NCBI RefSeq assembly: GCF_029865925.1
Contig: NZ_JARXAI010000097.1
Coordinates: forward strand, 1-41,738
DNA from: Sphingorhabdus sp.
Lineage (GTDB): Bacteria; Pseudomonadota; Alphaproteobacteria; Sphingomonadales; Sphingomonadaceae
DNA length: 41,738 nucleotides
Direction of reading: 5' to 3'
Below the pieces are notes generated by a model. It did no database searches. It had not been told where the DNA came from and worked only from the letters and a program-made list of their open reading frames with translations. The position numbers and the translations under genes were made by a program. The number at the start of each line of letters is the position of its first letter. The stretch's first letter is position 1. Positions 24,720-33,050 of the stretch are shown piece by piece.

Positions 24720-25639
24720 CCGAAAAGGACCGCTGACAATTTGCGCCGTGTTGCCGCCACCCACGGGTCTTCCAATCCAATCAACACAAATATCTCCAAA
24801 AGGCGGGCCTTGGCTGCCCCGTCGTTCCATTCCCGGTCCGCCGCTATGATAACTAACAAGGCTTCGGCGGCGCCATCGCGGTCGCCTGCAGCCATTAAGG
24901 CTTTGGCAAGCTCAAGCCGCAGGGCATGATCATCGGGCGAAGCCGCTACGGATGCCTTCAGTCCCGCCAGTTCTTCAGGGGGAACGGCCGCGGCGGCAAT
25001 GCTCAACACTGACCCTGCCTTTTCCAGGACTGGATTACTGCGCAATTCCTCGCTGAGGCTGTCAAATATGGCTTGGCCCTCGTCTCGACGGCCCAGCGCG
25101 GTCAATGCGCGGATCAAGCCTGACAGCGCCGCAGGGTGCTCCGGCAGAACCGAAAGCACTTCGGCGAACACGCCATACGCTTGCTCTGCATCGTCTTGCG
25201 CCAAAAGCATTTCTGCCTCTTCTACAAGCGGCGCCAGTTGCTCCAATGGGTCCGGGGCCGTATCACCAGCCACGATGGGTAGCTTCTCAAGCAACTGGTC
25301 CAGCATCTGGCGCAATTGCGGCTCCGTGCGCGCGGGCGACAGGTCTGCGACGGGCTGTCCCTGAAACATGGCGTAGACTGTTGGAATGGAGCGCACCTGA
25401 AATTGCGCGGCGATGAACTTGTTTTCATCTACATTGATCTTGGCCAATATTACGCCGCGATCGGCATATTCCGCCGCGACCTTCTCCAAAATCGGCGTAA
25501 GTTGCTTGCACGGCCCGCACCATTCGGCCCAAAAGTCCAGAATGACGAGCCGCTCCATCGACGGAGTGACTACGTCGATCCGAAATTGCTCGACGGCTTT
25601 TTGTTCGTCGGTGGTGAGGCCCATCGTCGCCAAGGTCAT
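24716..25639 (-). CDS. Thioredoxin-TPR protein, YbbN/CnoX-like
   Basis: A 307-residue protein. The thioredoxin domain (about 10-120) has the active-site 'WCGPC' at residues 40-44 and 'VRSIPTVYAMFQG' with the cis-proline. The second half is built of TPR-like helical repeats (about 130-300: 'EQAYGVFAEVLSVLPEHPAALSGLIRAL' type units). In E. coli the relative CnoX/YbbN protects clients and hands them to GroEL. Unlike the E. coli form, which has lost the second active-site cysteine, both cysteines are present here, so reductase activity is possible. GGAGAA lies just before the ATG. It is coupled to the Lon-domain gene. Confidence 0.92.
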   Translation of the reverse strand: MTLATMGLTTDEQKAVEQFRIDVVTPSMERLVILDFWAEWCGPCKQLTPILEKVAAEYADRGVILAKINVDENKFIAAQFQVRSIPTVYAMFQGQPVADLSPARTEPQLRQMLDQLLEKLPIVAGDTAPDPLEQLAPLVEEAEMLLAQDDAEQAYGVFAEVLSVLPEHPAALSGLIRALTALGRRDEGQAIFDSLSEELRSNPVLEKAGSVLSIAAAAVPPEELAGLKASVAASPDDHALRLELAKALMAAGDRDGAAEALLVIIAADREWNDGAAKARLLEIFVLIGLEDPWVAATRRKLSAVLFG

Positions 25640-25810
25640 TTCTCCAATCTTCAGGATTCGTTTCGACCTCTATGTGGGCAAAGTGGTGTCTTTCACAAGA
25701 TAGGCTTTATCCCATTTTCGTAAAAAGCGGCCATTTGTTGCTTGCGAGGGGATATACCCCATGCTAACGGCCCACCTCACCCGTCAGGAATTAGTTGCCT
25801 GACCGCCAGA

Positions 25811-25885
25811 GCGGGCGTAGCTCAGGGGTAGAGCACAACCTTGCCAAGGTTGGGGTCGAGGGTTCGAATCCCTTCGCCCGCTCCA
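25811..25885 (+). tRNA. tRNA-Gly (anticodon GCC)
   Basis: A full cloverleaf: acceptor stem GCGGGCG (25811-25817) pairs with CGCCCGC (25875-25881); the anticodon loop TTGCCAA at 25841-25847 reads GCC; the T-arm is GAGGGTTCGAATCCCTT; discriminator T; and CCA is encoded. Its 3' part is repeated at 26592, which marks it as an integration site. Confidence 0.97.
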
Positions 25886-25904
25886 GTTTTCCTAGGAAAA
25901 TCAA
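25840..25904 (+). repeat. Left copy of tRNA-Gly 3'-end direct repeat (attL-like)
   Basis: Starts at the anticodon loop and runs past the tRNA end. Bases 25840-25891 (52 bases) are identical to 26592-26643; after one mismatch a further 12 bases agree. A 14-base palindrome TTTTCCTAGGAAAA (25887-25900) lies just after the CCA. A duplicate from anticodon loop to 3' end is the usual crossover segment of tyrosine-recombinase islands. Confidence 0.85.
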
Positions 25905-25947
25905 GAACTTACAAAATAGTCTTTTTCGAGAATCCCCCAAAAAACCT

Positions 25948-25970
25948 ATAAACGGATCATAAACGGATTT
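25948..25970 (+). repeat. Tandem ATAAACGGAT repeats near the left end of the insert
   Basis: ATAAACGGAT occurs at 25948-25957 and 25959-25968, 11 bases apart. The second copy, extended to CATAAACGGATTT (25958-25970), recurs at 26527-26539 by the right end. Such short direct repeats inside both ends resemble arm-type sites of a tyrosine recombinase. Confidence 0.5.
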
Positions 25971-26048
25971 AGTCGAATCTGAAAACCTTTGCCGCTTATT
26001 GTGCTGCAATTTATCTTGCCGTAATATGCCGATGAGGGGATTTCCAAT

Positions 26049-26432
26049 ATGTCAGCATTACATTCTGGTTCGTGTTTGTGCGGGGCAATCAGGTTCGAAG
26101 TAAATTGCGAAATTCCACAACCTGATGTTTGCCATTGTATCAAATGCCGCAAACATTCTGGACATTGCTTTGCCTCAACCGACATTCCAAAATCGCTGAT
26201 AAACATCCGTGGCGATAGTGACATCTCTTGGTATTTTTCGTCTGAAAAAATTCGCCGTGGGTTCTGCAGAATATGTGGTTCTTCTCTATTTTGGGAACCA
26301 ATACATCGCGATTGGATAGCAGTTGCGATGGGGGCATTTGATCGACCGACCAATACATCACTGAAAATGAACATCTTCGTCGCCGAAAAAGGCGACTATT
26401 ACGAAATTACAGACGGAGTCCCTCAGCATTAG
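26049..26432 (+). CDS. GFA family protein (CENP-V/GFA zinc fold)
   Basis: A 127-residue protein of the GFA (glutathione-dependent formaldehyde-activating enzyme-like) family. Zinc-binding cysteines are all in place: 'GSCLCGAIRFEV' near residue 8, 'CHCIKCRKHSG' near 28, and 'FCRICGSSLFW' near 72. The chemistry of most family members is not known; glutathione-adduct handling is proposed for some. Codon choice is much more A/T-rich than in neighbouring core genes, and the gene is the only one between the duplicated tRNA-Gly ends, so horizontal arrival is likely. No other glutathione or formaldehyde gene is nearby. Confidence 0.9.
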   Translation: MSALHSGSCLCGAIRFEVNCEIPQPDVCHCIKCRKHSGHCFASTDIPKSLINIRGDSDISWYFSSEKIRRGFCRICGSSLFWEPIHRDWIAVAMGAFDRPTNTSLKMNIFVAEKGDYYEITDGVPQH

Positions 26433-26526
26433 GGGTGATAATGACCCTCTCATATTGACAGGTCCCATATTCGCTTGCTTAAATTGGGATTTGTTAGGGT
26501 TGCAATGCCGGTGTTTGTAAACGTAA

Positions 26527-26539
26527 CATAAACGGATTT
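26527..26539 (+). repeat. CATAAACGGATTT repeat near the right end of the insert
   Basis: Exact 13-base match to 25958-25970, in the same orientation, 53 bases before the right tRNA-Gly copy. Confidence 0.55.
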
Positions 26540-26591
26540 GCAAAAGTCCATAATTGTTGTTTTATATCAATATATTGTTGTCGACCGGTCA

Positions 26592-26656
26592 CTTGCCAAG
26601 GTTGGGGTCGAGGGTTCGAATCCCTTCGCCCGCTCCAGTTTTCTTAGGAAAATCAA
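26592..26656 (+). repeat. Right copy of tRNA-Gly 3'-end direct repeat (attR-like)
   Basis: Sixty-four of 65 bases match 25840-25904. Upstream of 26592 there is no tRNA 5' half, so this copy is not a second tRNA gene. Confidence 0.85.
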
Positions 26657-26869
26657 CGGTTTGCAAAACAGCCGTTTTACAAAATCCAATTTTAAACCAT
26701 CTTCGGAACATGTTCGGATCCGCAGAGGGATGTTCGTATTTTGGTAAAAAAGAGTCTCAAGGGTTCTGCCGTTTCCGCGACGCTCCACCTGCGGCCAGCA
26801 CTGGCCAAGGAGGTGATCATGCACTAAAAATTAACCCGGACCGCCCAATTGGGGCCGGTCAAAAGGGGG

Positions 26870-26905
26870 CCCGTTTTTGAGGTTAGGGCTTTGCCTCATT
26901 TCCCA
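26870..26905 (+). repeat. Imperfect direct repeat, copy 1 (before the HTH gene)
   Basis: Begins CCCGTTTTTGAGGTTAGGG and continues CTTTGCC; similar to 27385-27419 with scattered substitutions and a one-base gap. Together they bracket the 89-residue HTH gene. Confidence 0.5.
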
Positions 26906-27007
26906 CGATTCGACTCTGTGGATAACTTATAGTAAAAGTAGGGGAAGAGAGATTCGTTTTGCTAATATGATGTAGCGGAAAATCGCCTTCTTCGGGGGAG
27001 AGCTGAA

Positions 27008-27277
27008 GTGAGCTTTGTTCAAAAAGAGCCTCTTGTGGGCGAGATGGAATTGATTGGCGCTAGGCTTAACCAAGCTCGTACGATGGCCAATCTTGCTCTC
27101 CAAGACATCGCCGATCGCACGAAAATTTCACTGCGTTTTTTGGCAGCGATCGAGAACGACGACTTTTCGGCATTGCCTGGGCGTGTGTACATTTTTGGTT
27201 TTACCAGAGCGTTTGCCCGTGCAGTAGGTATCGACGAGGAAAGCCTGGTAGCCGCACTCGAGAAAAGATGCGGTTAG
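27008..27277 (+). CDS. Orphan RodZ-type helix-turn-helix protein
   Basis: An 89-residue protein made almost wholly of a HTH_25 domain, the cytoplasmic N-terminal domain of RodZ: 'LIGARLNQARTMANLALQDIADRTKISLRFLAAIENDDFSALPGRVYIFGFTRAFARAVGID', cited as L-x-x-A-R, I-A-D-R-T-K-I, L-A-A-I-E-x-x-D-F, L-P-G-R-x-Y-x-x-G-F. RodZ itself continues with a membrane helix and periplasmic domain; both are absent, and the stop comes soon after the domain. The GTG start has a strong GGGGGAG seven bases upstream. It may be a small regulator or a MreB-linked fragment. It stands alone between imperfect direct repeats in accessory DNA. Confidence 0.8.
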   Translation: MSFVQKEPLVGEMELIGARLNQARTMANLALQDIADRTKISLRFLAAIENDDFSALPGRVYIFGFTRAFARAVGIDEESLVAALEKRCG

Positions 27278-27384
27278 CTGGGATTGATTAACTAGTTAGA
27301 AACCAGAAACTCAGCAGCGTCCGACACACATCTCACAACATACAAGTCGCGCCTAAACTCCGCTTTATGGGAGGCTAAAGGTGA

Positions 27385-27419
27385 CCCGTTTTGATGTTAG
27401 GGTTTTGCCCCCTAACTCA
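27385..27419 (+). repeat. Imperfect direct repeat, copy 2 (after the HTH gene)
   Basis: CCCGTTTTGATGTTAGGG followed by TTTTGCC; partner of 26870-26905. It lies in the 240-base gap between the HTH gene and the desaturase gene, which otherwise shows nothing I can name. Confidence 0.5.
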
Positions 27420-27517
27420 CTGGGCACTCTCACCAGAGAAGGCCGCAACATTGCTCCACGCAGCAACTGCTATCGCTGCCGTCGCGGATCATATAGATTC
27501 GCGATGACTGTTGCCGT

Positions 27518-28633
27518 TTAGACGCCGCGCACGAGGGTGCTGCGCGCCAGCCGATAGACCAAGCCAGCCAAGCCATTATAGCTTGCGCGGTGGTACACGG
27601 AACCGGGCGCCAGTTGCGCCGTCAGGCGGCGGTGGGCTTCGCCTAGGGCATGATAGGGAACGCTTGGCAGCAGGTGGTGCAGCGCATGATAGCGCAGCCC
27701 TACGGGCGCCCAGATCTCCGCAAGGACGCCTGGAGGCGGCACGTTGACGCTGTCGAGGAACTGGGCAGTGACGCTTAGAGGTTCGCCGTCATTCTCCCAC
27801 AAATGCGCAACCAGCGTGCGGACTTGGTTGAGCACCGCGACGCTCGAGACGATAAAAAGGAATATCAGGAAGGCGTTTAAGGGGATAAAACCAGTAAACA
27901 CGCCGGCAAGCAGGATAATTGACCAGATGCTTGCCGCGGTTTCCTGAACCATCCAGTTGCGATGTGCCTCGCCCTCGGCTGCGCGGCGGCGGAAGGCGGG
28001 ATTGATCGCGAGGCCCGAATACCGCTCAACGACAATCTTGCGTAGTGGCGGAATGACCAGCGAAAGCGGTGCAAGCGCGGCGTTGCGGAACAACAAGGCA
28101 AATGGCGCGAACAGCGAGGCAACAATGAACAGGGGCAATGTCCAAGGCTTCATCAAGGCAAGTGGCAGATATTCAGGATCTTGATCGGTGCCGTAACGCG
28201 TGCGTGCATGGTGAAGGTTGTGGATACCTTCATACATATAGGACGGCACCAGCAGCGGCACGCCGATCACCGCGTTGAACCCCAAGCGGAAGCCGGGAAG
28301 CGCAGAATGCTTTACGTGGGTTACCTCATGAATGAAGCCGCCCGCGCGATAGAGCGCAAGCACCGACACCAGAGCGGCGGCGCATTGAAGCCAAATGTTT
28401 CCAGAGATGATGGCCACAAATAGTCCGGCATAGCCCAAGAAAGCCGACGCCAAAAAGTCGGACCAAAAAATTCGCGGGTTGGGCGTGGCAAGGTCGCGGG
28501 TCAGTTCAGCGACCGCGCGCAGCATGGCCTTATCGTCGGGAACGCGTTTAAGCGCGGCCGCGCGATCTGCGACGTCGATGCCCGGCAAGGCATCTTGCAG
28601 TGGCGTCGATGGCGTTAATAAGATGTCACTCAT
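27518..28633 (-). CDS. Membrane fatty acid desaturase
   Basis: About 371 residues. It has the three histidine boxes of membrane desaturases that hold the di-iron site: 'HEVTHVKH', 'HNLHHARTRYG' and 'HALHHLLPSVPYH'. Two pairs of hydrophobic segments (about residues 60-100 and 190-280) place them on the cytoplasmic side. Such enzymes put a double bond into acyl chains or related lipids using O2; the position and substrate cannot be read off. The ATG at 28633 is chosen since the frame upstream has no family sequence. It is the last feature before the accessory tract, transcribed toward it. Confidence 0.9.
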   Translation of the reverse strand: MSDILLTPSTPLQDALPGIDVADRAAALKRVPDDKAMLRAVAELTRDLATPNPRIFWSDFLASAFLGYAGLFVAIISGNIWLQCAAALVSVLALYRAGGFIHEVTHVKHSALPGFRLGFNAVIGVPLLVPSYMYEGIHNLHHARTRYGTDQDPEYLPLALMKPWTLPLFIVASLFAPFALLFRNAALAPLSLVIPPLRKIVVERYSGLAINPAFRRRAAEGEAHRNWMVQETAASIWSIILLAGVFTGFIPLNAFLIFLFIVSSVAVLNQVRTLVAHLWENDGEPLSVTAQFLDSVNVPPPGVLAEIWAPVGLRYHALHHLLPSVPYHALGEAHRRLTAQLAPGSVYHRASYNGLAGLVYRLARSTLVRGV

Positions 28634-28697
28634 GCGCGGTCCGATGTATCCAACTTTGGTCATACGCAAGGACATAGTCGAGACTCGTGGCAATAAA

Positions 28698-28898
28698 ATG
28701 GCAAAGTGCGCAAATTGTGGCGCGTTTGTATCGCCTACACTAATCGGGTTTTCCGCCAGCGGCCCGTCTTTGCCTCAATTCTGCGCAACGCGCATGCCAA
28801 CCGCCACGCCGCCCAAATGGCTGTGCGACAAATATCCGGACATTCTACCGGTTGATATTCACACCGGCCATGTGCGTGGGTTTGGGTCGGCGCAGTGA
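28698..28898 (+). CDS. Hypothetical small cysteine-containing protein
   Basis: A 66-residue frame starting at ATG 28698, 65 bases upstream of and divergent from the desaturase gene. It opens with 'MAKCANCGAFVSP', a CxxC pair (Cys4, Cys7) typical of zinc ribbons, with further cysteines at 29 and 43. I do not recognise the family. Codon use looks like the surrounding core genes and the four cysteines could hold one zinc, which speaks for a real gene, but there is no strong ribosome-binding site. Confidence 0.45.
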   Translation: MAKCANCGAFVSPTLIGFSASGPSLPQFCATRMPTATPPKWLCDKYPDILPVDIHTGHVRGFGSAQ

Positions 28899-29010
28899 CT
28901 TGACCTTTGCCTTCAACCTCGCTGACATATCGGCAAAAGCGCCCGCACCAGACGGTACCCAGTTCGTGATCGGCGGCGCAGACATCGAACCATTCGGCGT
29001 TTCTGTCTGA
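28870..29010 (+). other. Short open frame, possible gene remnant before prfC
   Basis: A 46-codon frame (ATG 28870 to TGA 29010) in a different phase from the preceding small frame. Its second half reads like protein ('DGTQFVIGGADIEPFG') and uses common codons. It has no ribosome-binding site. It may be the tail of a decayed gene or chance. Confidence 0.25.
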
Positions 29011-29012
29011 CG

Positions 29013-30575
29013 TTAGCGTTCTTTGGTCGCGCTAAATTTCAGGTCGGGATGCTTTTCCTGCTGGTAGCTGACATCCCATGATGAGCGCGCCATGAAAACG
29101 GGGTGACCGTCGCGATCCTTCGCCATGTTCCCGCCGTTAAAAGATATGAATTGCGCCAATGCACTCTCTGCACCAATCAACCAGCGTGCCGTATCGTAGG
29201 GCGCAGCTTCCAAGAAAGCGTCAACCTTATACTCCGCCTCAAGCCGCGAAATAAGCACATCTAGCTGCAACTGCCCGACTACGCCAATGATCCAGTTGGA
29301 ACCGATTTCAGGATAGAATACCTGAATCACGCCCTCTTCGCTCAAGTCATCTAGCGCCTTGCGCAGTTGCTTGGTTTTGGTCGGATCGCGCAGCACAACG
29401 CGGCGCAAGATTTCCGGCGCGAAATTCGGCAAGCCTGTAAAGCGCACGTCGTTGCGTTCGGACAAGGTGTCACCAACGCGCAGCGTGCCATGGTTGGGAA
29501 TGCCAATGATATCGCCGGGTTCCGCGCTGTCGGCAATTTCGCGATCCTGCGCAAAAAATAAGATCGGGGAATGGATCGCCACTGGCTTTCCAAGCCCTGA
29601 CGGCGTTAACTTCATACCGCGCCTGAATGTGCCGGAACACAAACGCATAAACGCAATGCGGTCACGATGCTGCGGGTCCATATTGGCCTGCACTTTGAAA
29701 ATAAAGCCAGTGACTTCCTTTTCCGACGGATCAATAGCGCCCTTTGAACTTGGCTGCGGACGGGGTGACGGGGCGAAGGCCGCAATGGCATTGATAAGCT
29801 CGATGACGCCGAATTCCTTCAATGCGGAGCCGAAATACACAGGTGTAAGGTCGCCGTTCTGGAACGCGGTCAGGTCAAAGTCGGAATAGCCGGCCCGGGC
29901 AAGTTCGGCTTCCTCACGCAGCCGGTTTACGCCGGCTGGCGTCAGCACATGTTCCAACGTTGCGGCGTCAAGCCCGCTATGGTCGCTGGCCTTGCCTTCG
30001 AAAGCCTTGCTGTCGCCGGACGGCTGGCTCAGACGGCCGCTGTTGAAATCATAAAGGCCTTCAAACTCGCCGCCCATGCCAACTGGCCAGTTCATCGGGC
30101 ACACATCAAGCGCGAGCGCGTCGGCGACTTCGTCTATGGTTTCAAATGCCGGACGACCTTCACGGTCGACCTTATTGACAAAGGTTATGATCGGTACGCT
30201 GCGTAGGCGGCAAACTTCGAACAGTTTGCGGGTCTGCGGCTCGATGCCCTTCGCAGCGTCGATGACCATGATGGCCGAATCGACAGCGGTCAGTGTACGG
30301 TAAGTGTCTTCCGAAAAATCCTCATGCCCCGGCGTGTCGAGCAGATTGAAGACGATATCGTCTTTCTGGAACGTCATCACTGACGAGGTGACCGAAATAC
30401 CGCGCTGCTGTTCGATCTTCATCCAGTCCGAACGCGCGCGCCGCGCTTGGCCGCGTGCCTTGACTTCGCCAGCCAAGTGGATCGCGCCACCCTGCAGCAG
30501 CAGTTTTTCCGTCAACGTGGTCTTACCAGCGTCAGGGTGGGAAATAATGGCAAAGGTCCGGCGGTTCAGCGTCAT
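29013..30575 (-). CDS. prfC: Peptide chain release factor 3
   Basis: A 520-residue translational GTPase that removes RF1/RF2 from the ribosome after termination. The G domain has 'SHPDAGKTTLTEKLL' (residues 12-26), the switch II 'DTPGHEDFSEDTYRTL' and 'NKVDREGR'. RF3-specific sequences include 'QQRGISVTSSVM' and the long insert around residues 150-230. Domains II and III follow ('FIFKVQANMDPQHRDRIAF', cited as F-K-V-Q-A-N-M-D-P). The length is normal. The gene is 75 bases after pheT on the same strand and could share its transcript, although that pairing is not a usual one. Confidence 0.96.
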   Translation of the reverse strand: MTLNRRTFAIISHPDAGKTTLTEKLLLQGGAIHLAGEVKARGQARRARSDWMKIEQQRGISVTSSVMTFQKDDIVFNLLDTPGHEDFSEDTYRTLTAVDSAIMVIDAAKGIEPQTRKLFEVCRLRSVPIITFVNKVDREGRPAFETIDEVADALALDVCPMNWPVGMGGEFEGLYDFNSGRLSQPSGDSKAFEGKASDHSGLDAATLEHVLTPAGVNRLREEAELARAGYSDFDLTAFQNGDLTPVYFGSALKEFGVIELINAIAAFAPSPRPQPSSKGAIDPSEKEVTGFIFKVQANMDPQHRDRIAFMRLCSGTFRRGMKLTPSGLGKPVAIHSPILFFAQDREIADSAEPGDIIGIPNHGTLRVGDTLSERNDVRFTGLPNFAPEILRRVVLRDPTKTKQLRKALDDLSEEGVIQVFYPEIGSNWIIGVVGQLQLDVLISRLEAEYKVDAFLEAAPYDTARWLIGAESALAQFISFNGGNMAKDRDGHPVFMARSSWDVSYQQEKHPDLKFSATKER

Positions 30576-30650
30576 GCCCCGCGGCTTAGGGACGATTGAT
30601 TATCGCTTCAACCCGTTTGTCGGCAGGTTGGCGGCAATCACCCGGCCTTT

Positions 30651-33050
30651 TTATCCGCGAAGCACTGCACCCAGTTTTGTGGCCGCCGCGATCACCTTGT
30701 CTGAGATGGCTTTAAGATCGTCATCGCTATAGCTTTTGTCGGATGGCTGAAGCGTAACTTCAACTGCCAAGCTGACTTGGCCCTCAGGCACGCCTTGACC
30801 GACGAAACGGTCAAATAGCCGCACCGCGACGATGTTGTCCTTGTCGCAGCCCTTGATGGACCGAACAAGGTCATTGGCGGGCGTGTCTAATGCGACCAGA
30901 AACGCAAAGTCGCGCGTCACGGCCTGCAATGCTGGTGGGGTGAATGCCGGACGCATAAACCCTGCAGCTTTTTTAAGCGGTATGGCGTCCAAAAAGATTT
31001 CAGCGGCCACGACATTGCCATCAAGGTCGAATGCCTTCGCGGTTGCGGGATGCAATGTGCCAAAGGCCGCCAATATGTTCTTTGGCCCCATGCGCAATGT
31101 CGCGGACTGACCAGGATGATAATGCGCGCCTGCATCGTCCATCACCAGCAAACCGTCGGTGGCCACGCCAGCGGCCTTCAGCAGCGCTATCGCCTCTGCC
31201 TTTGCATCGAACGCGTCAAACCGTGCCGCTTTGCCCGATGCCCAGTTCCGTGTCGAACGCTCGCCGGCTAGAACGATGCCAGCCGTGACGCGCTCGTCGC
31301 TCGTGCCATCGGTGCCCGCGAAGTAGCGCCGCCCGATCTCAAACAATCTCACGGATGATGCGCCGCGATCCATGTTGCGTTGTGCAGCCGACAGCAGCCC
31401 AGGCAACAATGAAGGCCGCATGACCTTCATGTCCTCGGATATCGGATTTGCAAGGCTCCAGTCACCGCCACCAAAGGCATCCGCCGCCTTTTGGGGAAGG
31501 AACGACCAATTGACCGCCTCGTTCAACCCGCGTGCAGCTGCGGCGCGGCGTACTTTGCGCTCCAACGACTGTGCAGGCGTAGCGGTTGGTGTGGCCACGC
31601 CATCTGCGCGCGGAAGCGGCACAGATAGGACATTGTCGAGGCCAACCATGCGGACAACTTCCTCCACAATATCGGCTGGGCCGTCGACGTCACGGCGCCA
31701 TGATGGAACGCCGACATTCCAGTCGGATGTAACGGAAAAGCCAAGCCTTTCTATGATGTTGCGTTGTTCATCCTGCGGCACATTAATGCCGCCAAGGCGT
31801 CGGCAATAGTCGGTATCATATACAATGTTGCGCGGCGCAACTGGCGCTTGGCCGGACCGCGCGATGGCGCTTGCGGTTCCACCAGCATGGTCCAAGACCA
31901 GCTTGGTCGCAATCGCCAACCCGTCATCCAAAAAGGCGGGATCGACGCCGCGTTCAAAACGCTGACGTGCATCGCTGGTCAATGCCAGCTTCTGGCCAGT
32001 GCGTGCGATATGCTCTGGGTCGAAAAAGGCGCACTCTATGAGGACGTCGGTCGTGCCTTCCGACACGCCGCTATGTTCGCCGCCCATGATGCCGCCAATG
32101 TCATGCACCATTGCGTCGTCGGCAATCACGGTCATGCTGGCATCAAGCGTGTAGGTTTTGCCGTTGAGCGCGACCATCTGCTCACCGTCGACGGCCTTGC
32201 GGGCCACAAGCGCACCGTTCAGCTTATCGCGGTCATAGACGTGCAGCGGACGGCCAAGATCAATCGACACAAAGTTCGTGATATCGACGAGCAATGAAAT
32301 CGGTTTCTGGCCAATCGCCTTTAACTTGCTGCGCATCCATTCGGGGGCATCGCCATTGCGCACGCCAGAGACTGATTGTGCGTAAAAAGCCGGGCATCCG
32401 GCCGCATCGTCGGTGCGGACGATGGGTGCAGCATCGCTGCCCTCTAAGGGCACGGACAGGTCGATTTTGTAGACCTCGCCAAGCCCGCGCAGCGTCCCTA
32501 GGCCTGCCGCCGCCAGGTCGCGCGCAATTCCGCGCACGCCCATGCAATCCTGACGGTTGGGTGTAATGCTGACATCGATAACAGGGTCATCAAGGCCAGC
32601 CCAATCGGCATAGACTTGCCCAACGGGCGCATCTTCCGAAAGCTCAATTATGCCATCATGGTCATCGCCAAGCTCTAGCTCGGCAATCGAACACATCATG
32701 CCGTTGGACTCGACGCCCCGTATGGCGGCGACCTTCAGTACCATGCCGTTGGCGGGGACAACGGCGCCTGCTGGGCCAAAGACGCCAAGCATGCCCGCAC
32801 GGGCATTAGGCGCGCCGCAGACGACCTGAAGCGGCTCTCCTCCGGCGTCGACCGACAAGACTTGCAACTTGTCTGCTTGCGGATGAGGGGCAGCGCTCAA
32901 CACTTTGGCAATGCGGAAGGCGGACAATGCGTCGGCGGGGTTTTCGATGCCCTCGACTTCCAACCCAATGCGGTTCAGGCAGTCAGCAACGGCATGAATG
33001 TCGGCGTCGGTATCGAGATGCTCTTTGAGCCATGATAAAGAGAATTTCAT
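30651..33050 (-). CDS. pheT: Phenylalanine-tRNA ligase beta subunit
   Basis: A 799-residue PheT of normal length. Domains in order: the N-terminal part with the tRNA-binding OB fold (about 40-150, '[21 protein letters not shown]', cited as P-H-P-x-A-D-K-L), B3/B4 editing region (about 200-390), B5 (about 400-470), the catalytic-like core (about 480-690), and a C-terminal ferredoxin-type anticodon-binding domain (about 705-799, '[11 protein letters not shown]'-type). It works with PheS as an alpha2-beta2 enzyme to charge tRNA-Phe and to edit Tyr mischarges. The start overlaps the pheS stop in ATGA. Confidence 0.98.
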   Translation of the reverse strand: MKFSLSWLKEHLDTDADIHAVADCLNRIGLEVEGIENPADALSAFRIAKVLSAAPHPQADKLQVLSVDAGGEPLQVVCGAPNARAGMLGVFGPAGAVVPANGMVLKVAAIRGVESNGMMCSIAELELGDDHDGIIELSEDAPVGQVYADWAGLDDPVIDVSITPNRQDCMGVRGIARDLAAAGLGTLRGLGEVYKIDLSVPLEGSDAAPIVRTDDAAGCPAFYAQSVSGVRNGDAPEWMRSKLKAIGQKPISLLVDITNFVSIDLGRPLHVYDRDKLNGALVARKAVDGEQMVALNGKTYTLDASMTVIADDAMVHDIGGIMGGEHSGVSEGTTDVLIECAFFDPEHIARTGQKLALTSDARQRFERGVDPAFLDDGLAIATKLVLDHAGGTASAIARSGQAPVAPRNIVYDTDYCRRLGGINVPQDEQRNIIERLGFSVTSDWNVGVPSWRRDVDGPADIVEEVVRMVGLDNVLSVPLPRADGVATPTATPAQSLERKVRRAAAARGLNEAVNWSFLPQKAADAFGGGDWSLANPISEDMKVMRPSLLPGLLSAAQRNMDRGASSVRLFEIGRRYFAGTDGTSDERVTAGIVLAGERSTRNWASGKAARFDAFDAKAEAIALLKAAGVATDGLLVMDDAGAHYHPGQSATLRMGPKNILAAFGTLHPATAKAFDLDGNVVAAEIFLDAIPLKKAAGFMRPAFTPPALQAVTRDFAFLVALDTPANDLVRSIKGCDKDNIVAVRLFDRFVGQGVPEGQVSLAVEVTLQPSDKSYSDDDLKAISDKVIAAATKLGAVLRG

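Larger units (their letters stand above)
25886..26591. mobile_element. Small insert at tRNA-Gly, probable remnant of an integrated element
   Basis: The stretch between the two tRNA-Gly 3' copies is visibly more A+T-rich than its surroundings. It holds one intact gene (GFA family) and short repeats CATAAACGGATTT near both ends. No integrase or excisionase frame is present, so it is either a decayed island or a non-autonomous cassette. The call is inferred from the flanking repeat and the base composition. Confidence 0.6.
26433..27007. other. Intergenic accessory tract with repeat copies and mobile-element debris
   Basis: I see no credible gene in these 575 bases. It holds the right-hand CATAAACGGATTT (26527-26539), the second tRNA-Gly 3' copy, an imperfect palindrome around CCCAATTGGG (about 26839-26860), and the first of two imperfect direct repeats (26870-26905). 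The last 80 bases before 27008 are A+T-rich and probably contain the promoter of the HTH gene. The G/C-rich piece at about 26775-26880 resembles sequence left next to insertion elements, but I cannot name a family with certainty. Confidence 0.5.

Noticed and set aside
26592-26639. A second tRNA-Gly gene
   Set aside because: Only the part from the anticodon loop onward is present; the D-arm and 5' acceptor strand are missing, so it is a repeat scar.
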